64,000 nucleotides of DNA, from contig NZ_BBJF01000011.1 of NCBI RefSeq assembly GCF_000739735.1, forward strand, positions 269,602-333,601, in the 5' to 3' direction. The translations under genes and the position numbers were made by a program. A model generated the notes under the pieces. It was given only the letters and a program-made list of their open reading frames with translations, was not told the origin of the DNA and made no database searches. Positions 62,160 through 64,000 of this stretch are shown piece after piece. Source of the stretch: Paraburkholderia ginsengisoli NBRC 100965 (GTDB taxonomy: Bacteria > Pseudomonadota > Gammaproteobacteria > Burkholderiales > Burkholderiaceae). Position 1 is the first letter of the stretch. Every line of letters starts with the position of its first letter.

Positions 62160-63308
62160 ATGCGCATCTATGAAAGATATTTCGCGCGTCAGATTTATCT
62201 CACGTTCATCTTTATTCTGTTTGCGTTCTCGGGTCTGTTCTTCTTCTTCGACCTGATCAACGAACTGAATTCGGTCGGCCACGGCAACTACAAGTTCCAG
62301 TACGCGGTGATGCGCGTCGCGCTGCAAACGCCGTCGCGCTTCTACGAAATCATTCCGGTCGCCGCGTTGATCAGCGCGATCTACGTGTTCGCGCAGATGG
62401 CGGCGAATTCCGAGTACACGATTTTCCGTGTATCGGGCCTCGCGACCAATCAGGCGTTGCGCTCGCTGATGAAGATCGGCATTCCGCTCGTGTTCCTCAC
62501 GTATCTGATCGGCGAAGTGGTCGGCCCGTACACGGATCAGCTGTCGGAGCGGGTGCGGCTCGAGGCGCTGGGTTCGTCGGTGTCGAGCAACTTTCAGTCA
62601 GGCGTGTGGGTGAAGGACACGCTGACCGCGCGCGCGGACGGCGAGCAGGTGACCCGCTTCGTGAACGTCGGCGAGTTGAAGCCCGACGCGACGATCGCCA
62701 ACGTGCGGATTTACGAGTTCGATTCGAAGTTCCGGCTGTCGAATGTGCGTACCGCGCAGAGCGGTCGTTATCAGCCGCCGGGGCATTGGCAACTGACGGG
62801 CGTGACCGACACGCAACTGATCGACGTGCCCCCTCCCCCGGGCACGCCGGCCGATGCGCTGAATCCGGTGTATCGCGCGAAGCAGGTGTCGTTGCCGGAG
62901 TATTCGCTGCGCTCGGAATTGACGCCGCAGATTCTGTCGGTGCTGCTGGTGTCGCCGGATCGGATGTCGATGTTCAATCTGTTCCGCTATATCCAGCATT
63001 TGACCGAGAATCATCAGGACACGCAGCGGTATGAAATCGCGTTGTGGCGTAAGCTGCTTTATCCGTTTGCGGTGTTCGTGATGCTGGTGTTGTCGCTGCC
63101 GTTTGCGTATTTGCATACGCGGGCTGGGGTCGTCGGGGTGAAGGTGTTTGGCGGGATCATGCTCGGGATGAGCTTTCAGCTGTTCAATACGCTGTTCTCG
63201 CATATCGGCACCTTGAATACCTGGCCTGCGCCGTTGACTGCGGCTACGCCTGGCCTGGTTTATCTGGTGCTTGGGTTGGTCGGGTTGAAGTGGGTTGACC
63301 GGCATTAG
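62160..63308 (+). CDS. lptG: LPS export ABC transporter permease LptG
   Basis: 382 aa. MRIYERYFARQIYLTFIFIL begins the first helix. The periplasmic jellyroll covers about residues 130-270, and the last helices include WRKLLYPFAVFVMLVLSLPF and the family GVVGVKVFGGIMLGMSF. GGGAG stands before ATG 62160. The codon usage changes within the gene: from about 63050 the third positions shift from C/G towards T/G. Confidence 0.96.
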   Translation: MRIYERYFARQIYLTFIFILFAFSGLFFFFDLINELNSVGHGNYKFQYAVMRVALQTPSRFYEIIPVAALISAIYVFAQMAANSEYTIFRVSGLATNQALRSLMKIGIPLVFLTYLIGEVVGPYTDQLSERVRLEALGSSVSSNFQSGVWVKDTLTARADGEQVTRFVNVGELKPDATIANVRIYEFDSKFRLSNVRTAQSGRYQPPGHWQLTGVTDTQLIDVPPPPGTPADALNPVYRAKQVSLPEYSLRSELTPQILSVLLVSPDRMSMFNLFRYIQHLTENHQDTQRYEIALWRKLLYPFAVFVMLVLSLPFAYLHTRAGVVGVKVFGGIMLGMSFQLFNTLFSHIGTLNTWPAPLTAATPGLVYLVLGLVGLKWVDRH

Positions 63309-63319
63309 GGGCTATCGTC

Positions 63320-63700
63320 ATGGCTACGCATGGGTTGGTTTTGTTTGGGCATGGCGCAAGGGATGTGCGGTGGCGGGAGCCGTTTGAAAGGCTCGCCGAT
63401 AAGTTGCGCGGGGCGCCGGTTTCTGGTGATGTGGCGCGGCCTGTGGTGTTGGCGTTTCTTGAGTTGATGGAGCCGGACTTGCCTACGGCTGTTGGGGAGC
63501 TTGCTGCCCAGGGGTGTGATCTGATTACTGTCGTGCCTGTTTTTTTTGGGCAAGGTGGGCATGTCAGGAAGGATCTGCCTGAGATCATCGAGCGGTGTCG
63601 GGCGTTGTACCCTGCTCTTGGGATTAAATGCGCTGTCGCTGTTGGTGAGGATGAGTCTGTTCTCGACGCCGTCGCGCAGTATTGCTTGCGGCAGGTTTGA
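63320..63700 (+). CDS. cbiX: CbiX-like sirohydrochlorin chelatase
   Basis: 126 aa, single-domain CbiX(S)-type. GLVLFGHGARDVRWREPFER has the catalytic histidine; VVLAFLELMEPDLPTAVGEL and ITVVPVFFGQGGHVRKDLPE, with a second metal-site histidine, complete the pattern. It inserts Co or Fe (or Ni) into sirohydrochlorin for cobalamin, sirohaem or related tetrapyrroles. It is not close to the cobalamin genes and follows lptG by 11 bases. Codon use is markedly richer in T and poorer in C at third positions than the rest of the window. Confidence 0.88.
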   Translation: MATHGLVLFGHGARDVRWREPFERLADKLRGAPVSGDVARPVVLAFLELMEPDLPTAVGELAAQGCDLITVVPVFFGQGGHVRKDLPEIIERCRALYPALGIKCAVAVGEDESVLDAVAQYCLRQV

Positions 63701-64000
63701 TCCTTGGTTTGTCTTTTGCAGCGCTTTGTCTGTGTTCCCAGGGTGTTGGCTTTTCCTTGTTTTCACGGTGGTCTATTGGCGTTGCCCCTGTGCGGGGCGG
63801 CACCTACTTTCTTTGCATGCCGCAAAGAAAGTAGGCAAAGAAAGCGGCCTTACACCGCTAACTCTTAAGCGGGTCCCCTGGCTTGGAGGGGGTAGCGGTT
63901 CATCTGGAATCCGTGCTCTCGCACATTCCACCCCCGTGACAAAGCAGTCATTCTTCCGGCGACGCTGCGCGCGCCGTCACGGTCGTTCATCAAACATCCA
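63701..64000. other. Right-edge intergenic region with palindromic repeat
   Basis: 300 bases without a gene. The first 80 are T/G-rich. The palindromic repeat element starts near 63782, and its tail or flanking sequence continues to the window edge. A further weak inverted pair ACCGCTA / TAGCGGT lies at 63854-63860 and 63892-63898. Confidence 0.6.
63782..63850. repeat. Palindromic intergenic repeat element (REP/BIME-like)
   Basis: Contains a perfect 14-bp stem, CCTACTTTCTTTGC (63803-63816) and GCAAAGAAAGTAGG (63822-63835), with a five-base loop. Before it comes a second small hairpin, GCCCC-TGTGC-GGGGC, and after it a direct repeat of GCAAAGAAAG. I recall very similar sequence in many intergenic spaces of Paraburkholderia genomes; only one copy is in this window, so repetition is from memory and not shown here. 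Confidence 0.7.

Overview
The window reads as a stretch of a main chromosome of a Burkholderiales bacterium, most likely Paraburkholderia or a close relative. The base composition is GC-rich with strong G/C third-position bias. Gene order is typical of that group (lolA-ftsK / trxB, metG-ompA-like / apbC-sod-like-dcd-decarboxylase, panC-panD, zapA-6S RNA, holC-pepA / lptFG). The window also carries lineage-typical items: a glucokinase-HexR fusion, DUF3460 and DUF2486 proteins, and a palindromic intergenic repeat at the right edge. Apart from that repeat I see no phage, plasmid, insertion-sequence, CRISPR, rRNA or tRNA gene. Almost everything is core metabolism and envelope biogenesis.

Layout. 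1-3.3 kb: lolA (partial) and ftsK leftward. 3.3-8.0 kb: trxB, an Smr-domain protein, a TRIC/UPF0126 channel-like protein, a GST and a LysR regulator rightward, closed by a bidirectional terminator. 8.1-17.3 kb: a glucose catabolic locus. A sugar ABC importer (gtsABCD) runs leftward, and zwf, pgl and a glucokinase/HexR fusion run rightward. Between them a perfect 19-bp palindrome matching HexR operators overlaps two divergent sigma70-type promoters. 17.6-25.3 kb: a bestrophin-like channel, an LprI-like protein, a large PLP amino-acid decarboxylase, dcd, a metal-ligand-poor Cu/Zn-SOD-like lipoprotein, apbC and an OmpA-like lipoprotein. 25.6-34.3 kb: metG, then tamB and tamA leftward. 34.5-38.5 kb: DUF3460, scpA, panC, panD, an orphan ParA ATPase and a PaaI-type thioesterase.

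38.6-50.6 kb is a complete-looking cobalamin salvage and uptake locus. It has cobQ leftward; cobU, cbiB, cobD and btuF rightward; and a leftward run btuB-btuC-btuD-cobT-cobS-cobC headed by a clear cobalamin riboswitch. 50.8-53.3 kb: a ZapB-like coiled-coil protein, zapA, 6S RNA, an EVE-domain protein and a SIMPL-domain protein. 53.4-59.3 kb: lgt, LysR / ilvD, a small cytochrome c, a DUF2486 protein and holC. 59.4-63.7 kb: pepA leftward, then lptF, lptG and a CbiX-like chelatase rightward. From about 63.0 kb to the repeat near 63.8 kb the plus strand becomes poor in C and rich in T and G, also at third codon positions. This is the least ordinary compositional signal in the window.

How it works together: imported glucose is phosphorylated by Glk, oxidised by Zwf and hydrolysed by Pgl, while the HexR half of the Glk fusion probably senses a pathway intermediate and controls both arms. 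The cobalamin genes take up B12 or its precursors through BtuBFCD and remodel them, under riboswitch control on the leftward arm. No unambiguous new system was found; the most unusual items are listed as findings.
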